Source of the DNA: Rhodospirillaceae bacterium
Lineage (GTDB): Bacteria > Pseudomonadota > Alphaproteobacteria > UBA11136
Length of the DNA stretch: 10,271 nucleotides
Assembly: GCA_018663165.1 (NCBI GenBank)
Contig: JABJES010000038.1
Coordinates: 1 to 10,271 of the forward strand
Direction: 5' to 3'
A program made the position numbers and the translations under genes. Positions 1 through 6,597 of the stretch are shown here, piece by piece. Within the stretch, counting starts at the first letter, position 1. Each line of letters starts with the position of its first letter. The notes beneath the pieces were generated by a model, which was given only the letters and a program-made list of their open reading frames with translations, was not told the DNA's origin and made no database searches.

Positions 1-330
1 CACAACCCCCGTTGCAGCAAGTCGCGCCAAACCCTGGCGCTTCTCGAAGAGCAGGGAATTACGCCCACCGTTATTGAATATCTCAAGACGCCGCCAAATC
101 CCCAGCAGATGAAAAACATTCTCCGTCTTTTAGGCATGACGCCGAAGGAAATAATGCGCAAGAAAGAGGCCGAATACGCCGAACACAGCCTCGACAATCC
201 CGATTTCAGCGATGACGAGCTGATCGCCGCCATGTGCGCCCACCCGGTCCTTATTGAACGGCCAATCGTTCTTGCCAATGGCAAGGCCGCCATTGGGCGT
301 CCGCCCGAACAGGTGCTTGAAATTCTCTAG
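1..330 (+). CDS. arsC: Arsenate reductase, glutaredoxin-dependent ArsC family (5' end missing)
   Basis: The reading frame is open from base 1. The first visible residues, HNPRCSKSRQTL, hold the catalytic Cys (codon at 13-15) in the His-Asn-Pro-x-Cys context of glutaredoxin-coupled ArsC. About 109 residues are visible; the family is about 115 long, so only some five to ten N-terminal residues are missing. Further family marks are the RKKEAEY segment after the LLGMTP helix, ERPIVLANGKAAIGRP near the end (the arginines of the oxyanion site), and the usual C-terminal helix. The family is cytoplasmic and reduces arsenate to arsenite using glutathione and glutaredoxin. Many chromosomal members outside ars operons (YffB/Spx-like relatives) have untested activity. 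No arsenite exporter or ArsR lies downstream, so an arsenic role is inferred from the family only. The next gene begins 77 bp downstream on the same strand and may be co-transcribed. Confidence 0.9.
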   Translation, partial: HNPRCSKSRQTLALLEEQGITPTVIEYLKTPPNPQQMKNILRLLGMTPKEIMRKKEAEYAEHSLDNPDFSDDELIAAMCAHPVLIERPIVLANGKAAIGRPPEQVLEIL

Positions 331-407
331 GATATATCTTTCCGCCTCACCCGATTGTGACTGGCAACCGCGCACGCCCATCCCTATTTTTTTAAGGGGC
401 GCAGTTT

Positions 408-1142
408 ATGCCCAGGGAAAAGACAAAAAAGGGATTAGCCCCAATGTCCGAAGATAACAGCCATGAATCTGGCGGCCTTTTGAAAGGCCTATACAACAAG
501 CTCACCGACCGTAAGAAAGACTGGGCACGAGAGGGGCGCGGCCTCACCGACGCGCCGAACGATAGCGGCAAAAGGCCGGACCGGCTGCCGCCAGGCCAGC
601 ATCTTGTCACCAACTGGCCGGTGCTTGATCTTGGAGTCCAGCCCGACATTCCCACTGACAAATGGCGTCTGGTCATCGATGGACTGGTCGAGAATCCCGT
701 CACCTGGAACTGGAACGACTTTACCGGCCAGCCCGTTTTCAACGACGTCTCGGACATGCATTGCGTCACCACCTGGTCGCGCTACGACAATCAATGGGAA
801 GGTGTTTCAGCAAAACATATCCTCTCCCTGGTGCGTCCCCAGACCCAGGCCCGCTTCGTTGTGTTCCATAGTTTCGACAGCTATACGACCAACATTCCAC
901 TCTCCGCCTTCGACGATAACGACGTCCTACTGGCAACGAAATGGGACGGCGCTGTGATCAGCAAGGATCATGGCGGCCCGGTGCGGGTCATCCTGCCCAA
1001 GCTTTATTTATGGAAAAGCGCGAAATGGGTAAAGAGGATTGAATTCATCGCCGAAGACCGGCGCGGCTTCTGGGAAGAACGGGGCTATCACAACCACGGG
1101 GACCCGTGGAAAGAGGAACGCTACAGCGCTCAGGAAGAATAA
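408..1142 (+). CDS. Sulfite-oxidase-like molybdopterin-dependent oxidoreductase (YuiH-type, cytoplasmic)
   Basis: This 244-residue protein matches the oxidoreductase molybdopterin-binding domain (sulfite oxidase fold), which fills most of it from about residue 60. The segment MHCVTTWSRYDNQWEGV carries the expected Mo-ligating Cys (residue 119, codon 762-764). Other family blocks are FHSFDSYTTN, the HGGPVRVILPKLYLWKSAKW cofactor-binding run, and the C-terminal GFWEERGYHNHGDPW. There is no signal peptide or Tat motif, unlike the periplasmic MsrP/YedY proteins, so it is probably cytoplasmic. The electron acceptor and substrate are not known for this subgroup. Two starts are possible. ATG 408 has AAGGGG 8 bp upstream. 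In-frame ATG 444 (MSEDNSHES) has AAGGGA 9 bp upstream and gives an N-terminus closer to what I recall for relatives. I report the longer form but 444 is equally plausible. The gene follows arsC on the same strand and its end faces the tRNA-Arg. Confidence 0.9.
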   Translation: MPREKTKKGLAPMSEDNSHESGGLLKGLYNKLTDRKKDWAREGRGLTDAPNDSGKRPDRLPPGQHLVTNWPVLDLGVQPDIPTDKWRLVIDGLVENPVTWNWNDFTGQPVFNDVSDMHCVTTWSRYDNQWEGVSAKHILSLVRPQTQARFVVFHSFDSYTTNIPLSAFDDNDVLLATKWDGAVISKDHGGPVRVILPKLYLWKSAKWVKRIEFIAEDRRGFWEERGYHNHGDPWKEERYSAQEE

Positions 1143-1180
1143 ACCTGAAATTCGGCTTATTCGGCCAAGGTGTAAAAGTA

Positions 1181-1257
1181 TGGTGCGCCCGGAGAGAGTC
1201 GAACTCCCAACCTCCAGATTCGTAGTCTGGCGCTCTATCCAGTTGAGCTACGGGCGC
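1181..1257 (-). tRNA. tRNA-Arg (anticodon ACG)
   Basis: Read on the minus strand, the 77-nt gene folds as a full cloverleaf. The acceptor stem GCGCCCG pairs with CGGGCGC, the D arm has GCTC/GAGC, and the anticodon stem is CCAGA/TCTGG. Its loop is CTACGAA, which gives anticodon ACG. The T stem GGGAG/CTCTC contains one G-U pair around the TTCGACT loop. The discriminator base is A and the CCA tail is encoded in the DNA (1181-1183). ACG, with A34 modified to inosine, reads CGU, CGC and CGA arginine codons. The gene converges with the molybdopterin oxidoreductase, 38 bp away. A predicted promoter lies about 57 bp upstream. I see no clear rho-independent terminator past the CCA end. Confidence 0.97.
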
Positions 1258-1313
1258 AGTTACCTGCCGAAAAATCCACAAACCCCTTCTCACAGGGGCT
1301 TTGGAAGGTGGGG

Positions 1314-1342
1314 ACACTACTCAAATCACCCTATATTGGCAA
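1314..1342 (-). promoter_or_regulatory. Candidate promoter for tRNA-Arg
   Basis: On the minus strand, TTGCCA (1342-1337) and TAGTGT (1319-1314) are separated by exactly 17 bp. The predicted start near 1307 is followed by C-rich sequence and gives a leader of about 50 nt before the mature tRNA. That leader contains a possible AGCCCC/GGGGTT hairpin (about 1281-1300). The -10 hexamer is weak. Support comes mainly from the spacing and from the near-identical element in the opposite orientation at 1384-1412. Confidence 0.45.
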
Positions 1343-1383
1343 GAACCCTTTAAAAGCCCTTTCGCTCCTCTACCAAAAGCCGC

Positions 1384-1412
1384 TTGTGGGGACCCAAGGG
1401 TTTGAGTAGTAT
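1384..1412 (+). promoter_or_regulatory. Candidate promoter for the 1527-2723 lipoprotein gene
   Basis: TTGTGG (1384-1389) and TAGTAT (1407-1412) are spaced by 17 bp, with a predicted start near 1419. This leaves a long untranslated leader of roughly 108 nt before ATG 1527. The leader includes a run of seven G (1428-1434) and an A/T-rich stretch (1440-1490). The element mirrors the tRNA promoter candidate at 1314-1342. Confidence 0.45.
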
Positions 1413-1526
1413 CTTCAATGAATTAGTGGGGGGGAACACAAATTCAACATTCTTTCCTTCCTTTATGTTAATTCACTGGTGTGATTTATTTCCAACCGGC
1501 GATCCCACTAGAGGTAAAATTCCCTC

Positions 1527-2723
1527 ATGGCACTTTTGAGAATAAACGTTACGATCCTGTCTGCCGCGCTTCTTATTAGCGGTTGTTCATATGGCGGGGA
1601 TTCCCTGTGGCCCTCCCTATCGGGAGACGAAGAAGAATCTCCGGGCGAGCTTTCCGGCATCGAGCCTGACATGGCTCCGCCGGTGGCCTATGCGCCACCG
1701 CCGCCGCCAGGTGCCTATGCGCCGCCGCCGCCGCCGCCTCTCGGCACGACGAATTTCCAACTTGCACAAACACCGCCCTCAGGTCAGCCGACAGGCACCT
1801 TCGTCGGTGGTAAAATCGTGCAGATGCGCAATGACCTGATTAATCTTGACCGCGCCATCGGCATCCATAATGCCGAGTTGCAACGCATCCGCGGACTGAC
1901 CGCCCAGCATTCCCAAGCCTATCACGGGCTGGTCGCAGCGATTCAGTCCCGCCTTCAGGTCGGCACCACCCCAGGAAATCCGATTCTGACCCAGCAGTGG
2001 AACGAATCCCAAACCCTGATTGAGCTTCTCGGCAACGACATCGCCCAGATGAACTCCCTGTCAAACCGTGCCACGGCAGATGCCGCGCTGGTTGGCTTCC
2101 TGCTTGAATCATCCAGGGCCGCTTACGGTCTTTCCGGTGCCATTGAAGAAGATCACCGCCAACTCTCCATTCTTGAGGACAGTGTCAACAAGACCGTTGT
2201 TCTTATTGATCGCCTTCTCAACGAGCTGAGCGAAGACATCCAGCGGCAGACGGAATATGTTTCCCGCGAACGTAAAAGCCTTAACGTTCTGTCGCTTTCG
2301 GTCAAGAACGGAGAGCTCTACGGCGGCAACATTCAGAACCGGGCCTTCCAGACCGCGATTGAAGACGGCACCAGCATTTCTTCGCCTGGCAGCACAAGTG
2401 CTGTCATCGGCACGCCATCCAATCGCCGGCCCTTGGTCGTTATCCGCTTCGATCGCGATGACGTGGACTACCAGCAGGCGCTCTATACGGCAGTTTCCCG
2501 CACCCTTGAACGCAACCCTACGGCTGCCTTTGATCTGATTGCGGTAACACCGGCTGGCGGTTCTCCGGCACAGTCCGCGCTCAACTCCAGCGCTGCACGG
2601 CGCAGTGCCGAAAAAGTGCTTCGCGCTCTTTCCGACATGGGCCTGCCCGCCGAACGGGTCACCCTGTCAGCAATGACCAGTGGAGACACCCAATCGAACG
2701 AAGTCCGCATCTATATGCGCTGA
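1527..2723 (+). CDS. Lipoprotein with Pro-rich linker, coiled-coil region and degenerate OmpA-like C-terminus
   Basis: The 398-residue product starts with a type II signal peptide: basic N-terminus (MALLRINV), hydrophobic core at residues 8-17, and lipobox ISG-Cys20. Ser at +2 predicts outer-membrane sorting. An acidic stretch follows (residues 34-48, including DEEE), then a Pro-rich linker at about 50-73 made of two AYAPPPPP units. From about 95 to 260 the sequence is alpha-helical and heptad-like, rich in Leu, Gln and Glu, so it probably forms coiled coils. The last 95 residues (PLVVIRFDRDD onward, ending NEVRIYMR) follow the OmpA C-terminal pattern, including N-x-x-x-A-x-R-R-x-A-E-x-V, but lack the usual GHTD-type aspartate. 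I infer an envelope protein bridging the outer membrane and periplasm; the specific function is unknown. An in-frame TAA at 1515-1517 makes ATG 1527 the first usable start. AGAGG at 1510-1514 is a rather distant ribosome-binding site (12 bp). Confidence 0.85.
   Translation: MALLRINVTILSAALLISGCSYGGDSLWPSLSGDEEESPGELSGIEPDMAPPVAYAPPPPPGAYAPPPPPPLGTTNFQLAQTPPSGQPTGTFVGGKIVQMRNDLINLDRAIGIHNAELQRIRGLTAQHSQAYHGLVAAIQSRLQVGTTPGNPILTQQWNESQTLIELLGNDIAQMNSLSNRATADAALVGFLLESSRAAYGLSGAIEEDHRQLSILEDSVNKTVVLIDRLLNELSEDIQRQTEYVSRERKSLNVLSLSVKNGELYGGNIQNRAFQTAIEDGTSISSPGSTSAVIGTPSNRRPLVVIRFDRDDVDYQQALYTAVSRTLERNPTAAFDLIAVTPAGGSPAQSALNSSAARRSAEKVLRALSDMGLPAERVTLSAMTSGDTQSNEVRIYMR
1686..1739 (+). repeat. Two tandem 27-bp units encoding AYAPPPPP(G/P)P-type linker
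   Basis: Two adjacent 27-bp units (1686-1712 and 1713-1739) both begin GCCTATGCGCC and then run through CCG/CCA proline codons. They differ at about four positions. They encode AYAPPPPPG followed by AYAPPPPPP in the lipoprotein linker. Such units can expand or contract by slippage in steps of nine residues without breaking the frame. Confidence 0.8.
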
Positions 2724-2751
2724 CGTATCTTCCTGGTTTCGGGAACAAAAT

Positions 2752-2785
2752 AAAGCCGGCGCGAAAGCGTCGGCTTTTTTGTTTT
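2752..2785. terminator. Strong rho-independent terminator, bidirectional
   Basis: AAAGCCGGCGC pairs with GCGTCGGCTTT over 11 bp (one G-U pair) around a GAAA tetraloop, followed by a T-rich tail interrupted by one G (2775-2785). On the opposite strand the hairpin is followed by TTTATTTTG, so it can also stop leftward transcription. It lies 28 bp after the lipoprotein stop and 31 bp beyond the panC stop, so it serves both convergent units. Confidence 0.92.
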
Positions 2786-2816
2786 CACCCCACAGATTAA
2801 GAGCCTCAACCCAAGT

Positions 2817-3686
2817 CTATGCCGGTCCCTTAGCGGGCACATTATCGATCAGGCGCGCCTTGCCGATATGAGCGGCGACGAGAATACGCAGCTCACCTGC
2901 CGTGACCGATACCGGCACAAGGGTCACAGAATCACAAACCTCAAGATAATCGACTTGTCGAAAGCCAGCCTTAAGAAGCTTCTCCCGGCCCAAAGCGGCC
3001 AGCTGTTCCGGGTCACCACCAGCCTCGATTTTTTCGGCGATCTCAATCAATGTTTCATAAAGCACGGGGGCAATAAGCCGCTCACTCTTCTTCAAATAGG
3101 CGTTGCGCGATGAAAGGGCGAGGCCATCGGCCTCCCGAACGGTCGGCACGCCAACGATACGCACATCCATGTCCAGATCGCACACAAGACGCTTGATTAC
3201 GCAAAGCTGCTGATAATCCTTTTCACCGAAATAAGCGGCATCGGGCCGGGCCTGCATCAACAATTTAGTTACCACGGTGGCGACCCCGGCAAAATGCACC
3301 GGCCGGACAGCACCGCAAAGTCCTTCGCTCACCCCCTCGACCTGCACCATCGTCGAAAAATCTTTCGGATAAATCTCATCGACACCCGGCGCATAAAGTG
3401 CATCAACCCCAAGCGCATCAAGCAAGCTGCGGTCGCTTTTTTCATCTCGTGGATAGGCTGCTAAATCTTCCCCCGCCCCAAACTGGGTTGGGTTGACGAA
3501 GATGGAAACCACAACCCGGTCGCACTCCGCCTTGGCCTTTTTCACCAGGGAAAGATGACCATCATGCAGGGCGCCCATTGTCGGCACTAGGCCAACTGAG
3601 CAGCCATCTCCACGCCAGTGAGAAACCCGCTGACGCAGATCGCTGACCTTGCGGATAAGCGCAATATTCGGGGATGAAGAAGTCAT
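2817..3686 (-). CDS. panC: Pantothenate synthetase (pantoate-beta-alanine ligase)
   Basis: PanC condenses pantoate and beta-alanine with ATP to give pantothenate through a pantoyl-adenylate intermediate, in the cytoplasm. The 289-residue length is normal for the family. Signature blocks are all present: LVPTMGALHDGHL (residues 33-45) with the HIGH-like HDGH at 41-44, FVNPTQF (63-69), YFGEKDYQQL (about residues 154-163), and the VREADGLALSSRNAYL loop with the KMSKS-like SSRN. The C-terminal third is the usual beta-alanine-side domain. It is downstream of panB on the same strand with a 45-bp gap, which fits one panBC transcript ending at the terminator at 2752-2785. The sequence before ATG 3686 has no convincing Shine-Dalgarno motif, so the start is accepted mainly because MTSSSPNIALIRKV fits the family's N-terminal region. 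Confidence 0.97.
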   Translation of the reverse strand: MTSSSPNIALIRKVSDLRQRVSHWRGDGCSVGLVPTMGALHDGHLSLVKKAKAECDRVVVSIFVNPTQFGAGEDLAAYPRDEKSDRSLLDALGVDALYAPGVDEIYPKDFSTMVQVEGVSEGLCGAVRPVHFAGVATVVTKLLMQARPDAAYFGEKDYQQLCVIKRLVCDLDMDVRIVGVPTVREADGLALSSRNAYLKKSERLIAPVLYETLIEIAEKIEAGGDPEQLAALGREKLLKAGFRQVDYLEVCDSVTLVPVSVTAGELRILVAAHIGKARLIDNVPAKGPA

Positions 3687-3731
3687 CTGGAAGGAATCCG
3701 ATGGAGAAACATTAATCAGAAAGTGGGCTGG

Positions 3732-4622
3732 TTAGCCCACCTCGCGGTCATCTTTGGGTAATTTGTCGGAGACCTGCTTATTTACAGCCTGATCAATCTC
3801 GGCCTCCAGGGTGCCAAAGCAATGCGCCTCAGTGGGAAAGCGCCCCGCACGCACATCATCGCCGTAAGAGGCCGCAATTGCAGCGATTTCTCCGCCCAGA
3901 TTGCCATAGCGCTTAACAAATCGCGGGGTGAAATCTGAAAACAAACCAGTCATATCCTCGGTAACCAGGATCTGTCCATCACAGGCGGGCGATGCCCCGA
4001 TACCGATGGTCGGCACGTCGAGGCGTTGTGAAATTTTACGGGCAACCGGCTCCCAGGTGCCTTCGATCACCACAGCAAAAGCACCAGCCGCCGCCGCCGC
4101 ATCGGCATCAGCAATGATCGTTGCCGCATCCTCATCGCTCTTGCCGCGGGCTCGATAGCCGCCGCTCTGGCGCACCGATTGCGGCATGAGGCCGACATGG
4201 GCGAGAACGGGAATGTGGCGCTCGGTGAGAAAGGCGATGGTCTCGGCCATTTCCCGGCCACCTTCAAGCTTAACCCCCGACGCACCGGTTTCGACCAGCA
4301 CTCTTGAGGCGGCACGAAAGGCCTGCTCGGGGGATTCGTGATAAGAGCCAAACGGCAGATCAACGATAACGCACGCCTTGGACGCGCCGCGCATAACCGC
4401 CGCACCATGGGCAATCATCATCTCAAGGGTCACCGGCAAAGTGGTCTCGAACCCGTAAAGCACCATGCCAAGCGAATCGCCGACGAGAATCAAATCCACA
4501 TGGGGGTCGATCGCCTTGGCGACAGGCGTCGTATAGGCAGTCAGACAAACCAGGGGTTCACCCCCTTTGCGCGCCTTGATCTCGGGCACGGATATCCGGC
4601 TCATGCGGCTAAGAGTGCTCAC
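3732..4622 (-). CDS. panB: 3-methyl-2-oxobutanoate hydroxymethyltransferase (GTG start)
   Basis: PanB transfers a hydroxymethyl group from 5,10-methylenetetrahydrofolate to alpha-ketoisovalerate, giving ketopantoate, the first committed step to pantothenate. The metal-binding blocks are seen as DLILVGDSLGMVLYG and VIVDLPFGSY, followed by SGVKLEGG, PVLAHVGLMPQ, and the catalytic Glu in VVIEGTWEPVA. The late family motif IGIGASPACDGQILV is also present. A longer frame with ATG at 4658 exists, but I start at GTG 4622 because GAGGAGG (4635-4629) sits an ideal 6 bp before it. That gives 296 residues beginning (M)STLSRMSRISVPEI. The 12 extra residues upstream are highly basic (GRRHDRKRRQR) and atypical. 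ATG 4604 is a poorer alternative. It forms an operon with panC and is divergent from ggt. Confidence 0.96.
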   Translation of the reverse strand: MSTLSRMSRISVPEIKARKGGEPLVCLTAYTTPVAKAIDPHVDLILVGDSLGMVLYGFETTLPVTLEMMIAHGAAVMRGASKACVIVDLPFGSYHESPEQAFRAASRVLVETGASGVKLEGGREMAETIAFLTERHIPVLAHVGLMPQSVRQSGGYRARGKSDEDAATIIADADAAAAAGAFAVVIEGTWEPVARKISQRLDVPTIGIGASPACDGQILVTEDMTGLFSDFTPRFVKRYGNLGGEIAAIAASYGDDVRAGRFPTEAHCFGTLEAEIDQAVNKQVSDKLPKDDREVG

Positions 4623-4628
4623 GCGCTG

Positions 4629-4635
4629 CCTCCTC
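4629..4635 (-). promoter_or_regulatory. Shine-Dalgarno site that fixes the panB GTG start
   Basis: On the minus strand GAGGAGG is followed by CAGCGC and then GTG 4622. The 6-bp spacing is ideal, and nothing comparable precedes ATG 4658 or ATG 4604. Confidence 0.8.
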
Positions 4636-4687
4636 TTCCTGTCATGTCTCCGCCCCAACCTGCGCCCTCAGGGGTCGTGAGATTTAT

Positions 4688-4702
4688 TGCTGCACCGCAG
4701 CA
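4688..4702. promoter_or_regulatory. Palindrome TGCTGC-ACC-GCAGCA, candidate operator at the panB start site
   Basis: This is a perfect 6-bp inverted repeat with a 3-bp centre. It overlaps the last base of the panB -10 hexamer and is centred on the predicted panB transcription start (about 4695). Its core CTGC-N3-GCAG has the form described for PhaR-type regulators of polyhydroxyalkanoate genes in alphaproteobacteria (from memory). No pha gene is present, so the regulator is not identified. Its place suggests repression of panBC, and it is about 113 bp upstream of ggt. Confidence 0.45.
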
Positions 4703-4730
4703 TAATAGTCGAAACGGATTTATACCGCAA
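4702..4730 (-). promoter_or_regulatory. Promoter of the panBC operon
   Basis: On the minus strand, TTGCGG (4730-4725) and TATTAT (4707-4702) are separated by 17 bp. The predicted start near 4695 gives a leader of about 72 nt before GTG 4622. No other hexamer pair of similar quality was seen in this 185-bp divergent region, and I found no convincing promoter for ggt. Confidence 0.6.
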
Positions 4731-4807
4731 TCCGGGAACGACAACCAGCCTTCTTAGGACACAAAGCGCCAGAGAGGATATTATGGGGCAAATTCGAGGA
4801 TGTCATC

Positions 4808-6589
4808 ATGAACGCCGCCCAGCCCGCCCCTTTCCGCTTCTTCTTGTCGCTCGCCGTCCTGCTGCTTGCCACCTGCGCACCTGTGCCTTCTCCTTCCTCC
4901 TCTGCATCGCCCTCAGCTCAGGCCGAACCCGAGGCGGAAACCGGGCACAAGGGGCTCCAGCCCCCGGTAACCGCCTCCCACACCATGGTTGTCGCCGCCC
5001 ATCCCCTGGCTGCACAAGCGGGCCGGGAAGCCCTGCGCAAGGGCGGCAGCGCCATTGATGCCGCCATCGCAGCACAAATGGTGCTCAATCTGGTTGAGCC
5101 CCAGTCCTCGGGTATCGGCGGCGGCGGTTTCCTCCTCCATTACGATGGGCAAAGCGGTGAAATATCGGCCTATGACGGTCGCGAAACCGCGCCGCAAGCA
5201 GCGACGGAGGATATGTTTGTTGGCCCCGCCGGTGAGCCTGTTTCCTTTTACGATGCGGTTGTCGGTGGCCGTTCGGTCGGTGTGCCCGGCCTTCTGCGCA
5301 TGCTGGAGGCGGCCCACCGCGATCACGGCACCCTTGCCTGGCGTGACCTTTTCACCGCCGCCATCACCCATGCCGAACAGGGCTTTGCGGTTTCCAAACG
5401 CCTGCACAATCTTCTCGACCGGGATAAACACCTGCCACGATTTTCCCAGGCACGGGCCTATTTCTATCCCGACGGCGAACCGCTTAAAATCGGCGCCATT
5501 CGCGACAACCCGGCCCTGGCTGAAACCTTTCGTCTGATTGCGGCCAAAGGCACGGCCCCTTTCTACGATGGAGTGATCGCCGAAGCGATTGTCGCGACAA
5601 TCCGCAATGCCCCGATCAATCCCGGCCTTTTGACCCTGGACGATCTGGCCGGTTACAAAGCCCTTGAGCGGGACGCCCTGTGCCGTCCTTACCGGCAATG
5701 GCGCGTCTGTACCATGCCACCACCGACCTCGGGCGGGGTAACCCTTCTTCAGGCGCTTGGGATGCTGGAGACCTTCGATCTGGCAAGCCTGTCGCCGGAC
5801 AGCCTTAAGACCGTCCATCTTCTCGCCGAAGCTTTAAAACGCGCCTATGCCGACCGCGCCCGCTATATCGCCGATCCGGATTTTGTCGCAATTCCCGTTG
5901 ATGGGCTTCTCGATCCCGCTTATCTGCTTGACCGGGCCAGGGAAATTGACCCAAGCCGGGCCAGCGGAAAAGCCACGGCCGGGGAACCAAAATCAACCTT
6001 CCAGCTTAATTTCGCCCCCGCCCCATCAACGGAGCTTCCCTCGACCAGCCATATCAGCGTTATTGATCGACACGGCAATGCGGTGACCCTGACATCGAGC
6101 ATCGAGAACGCCTTTGGCTCGCGGCTGATGACATCTGGCTTTCTGCTCAACAATCAACTCACCGATTTTTCCTTCCGGCCCCATATAAACGGCATAAAGA
6201 TCGCCAACCGGATCGAGCCTTTGAAACGACCACGCAGTTCAATGGCCCCAACCCTGGTCTTCGATGAAAATAAAAAACTGGTGCTGGTTCTCGGCACCCC
6301 CGGAGGATCAAATATCATCGCCTATATGCTGCAAGCCCTGGTCGCCATCCTCGACCAAAATCAGGACATCCAGCAAGCCGTCGCCCTGCCCCATCACGCC
6401 AACCGCAACGGGCCGATCCAGATCGAGGCCGACACCGCCCTTGAACGTCTGGAATATGATCTTGTCCGTATGGACCATGAAGTGGTCCGGGTGCCCATGA
6501 CCAGCGGCCTCCATGGTATCGCCATTGGTAAGGATGGGCTGACCGGCGGGGTCGACCCCCGGCGCGAAGGAATGGCGCTGGGCGATTAA
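4808..6589 (+). CDS. ggt: Gamma-glutamyltranspeptidase precursor
   Basis: This Ntn-hydrolase cleaves gamma-glutamyl bonds of glutathione and similar peptides and can transfer the glutamyl group. The 593-residue precursor should self-cleave before Thr413 (STSHISVIDRHGNAVTLT; codon 6044-6046) into a large subunit and a 181-residue small subunit. Family residues visible: Arg in YDGRETAP (glutamate carboxylate binding), SGIGGGGFLL, GRSVGVPG, MPPPTSGGVTLLQ, LLNNQLTDFS, PRSSMAPT and the oxyanion GTPGGS. The N-terminus is a secretion signal (hydrophobic residues 11-22) ending LAT-Cys23, a near-lipobox, followed by a low-complexity Ser/Pro/Ala linker. It may therefore be a membrane-anchored lipoprotein in the periplasm instead of a soluble enzyme. 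GAGGA at 4796-4800 lies 7 bp before ATG 4808. The stop codon is only 8 bp from the convergent lyase gene. Confidence 0.96.
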   Translation: MNAAQPAPFRFFLSLAVLLLATCAPVPSPSSSASPSAQAEPEAETGHKGLQPPVTASHTMVVAAHPLAAQAGREALRKGGSAIDAAIAAQMVLNLVEPQSSGIGGGGFLLHYDGQSGEISAYDGRETAPQAATEDMFVGPAGEPVSFYDAVVGGRSVGVPGLLRMLEAAHRDHGTLAWRDLFTAAITHAEQGFAVSKRLHNLLDRDKHLPRFSQARAYFYPDGEPLKIGAIRDNPALAETFRLIAAKGTAPFYDGVIAEAIVATIRNAPINPGLLTLDDLAGYKALERDALCRPYRQWRVCTMPPPTSGGVTLLQALGMLETFDLASLSPDSLKTVHLLAEALKRAYADRARYIADPDFVAIPVDGLLDPAYLLDRAREIDPSRASGKATAGEPKSTFQLNFAPAPSTELPSTSHISVIDRHGNAVTLTSSIENAFGSRLMTSGFLLNNQLTDFSFRPHINGIKIANRIEPLKRPRSSMAPTLVFDENKKLVLVLGTPGGSNIIAYMLQALVAILDQNQDIQQAVALPHHANRNGPIQIEADTALERLEYDLVRMDHEVVRVPMTSGLHGIAIGKDGLTGGVDPRREGMALGD

Positions 6590-6597
6590 CCCATCGG

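Larger units (their letters stand above)
1313..1413. repeat. Imperfect inverted repeat spanning two divergent promoter-like elements
   Basis: The left arm (1313-1332), read on the minus strand, is AGGG-TGA-TTTGAGTAG-TGTC. The right arm (1397-1413), read on the plus strand, is AGGG-TTTGAGTAG-TATC. The arms differ by a 3-nt insertion and one substitution and lie 64 bp apart. TTTGAGTAG is perfect in both, running into the putative -10 hexamer in each orientation. Outside the arms, GTGGGGAC occurs as a direct repeat near 1309-1315 and 1387-1392. It may represent a duplicated, inverted promoter or a shared regulator site; a long-range hairpin is also possible. Confidence 0.6.

Noticed and set aside
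1283..1298. CCCC/GGGG hairpin in the tRNA leader as a terminator or attenuator
   Set aside because: The stem is only about six pairs with a G-U and an 8-nt loop, and no T tract follows on the minus strand.
1039..1353. Open frames on both strands running through the tRNA-Arg gene
   Set aside because: They read through a complete tRNA cloverleaf and have no ribosome-binding site.
1258..1526. A possible mobile-element attachment site next to the tRNA
   Set aside because: No duplicated tRNA 3' end, integrase or flanking direct repeat is present. The inverted repeat here is upstream of the tRNA 5' end and is better explained as promoters.
4913..5818. A 301-codon open frame on the minus strand inside ggt
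   Set aside because: It is wholly antisense to ggt, whose motifs are complete. The translation has no recognisable domain, and it reflects GC-rich codon bias.
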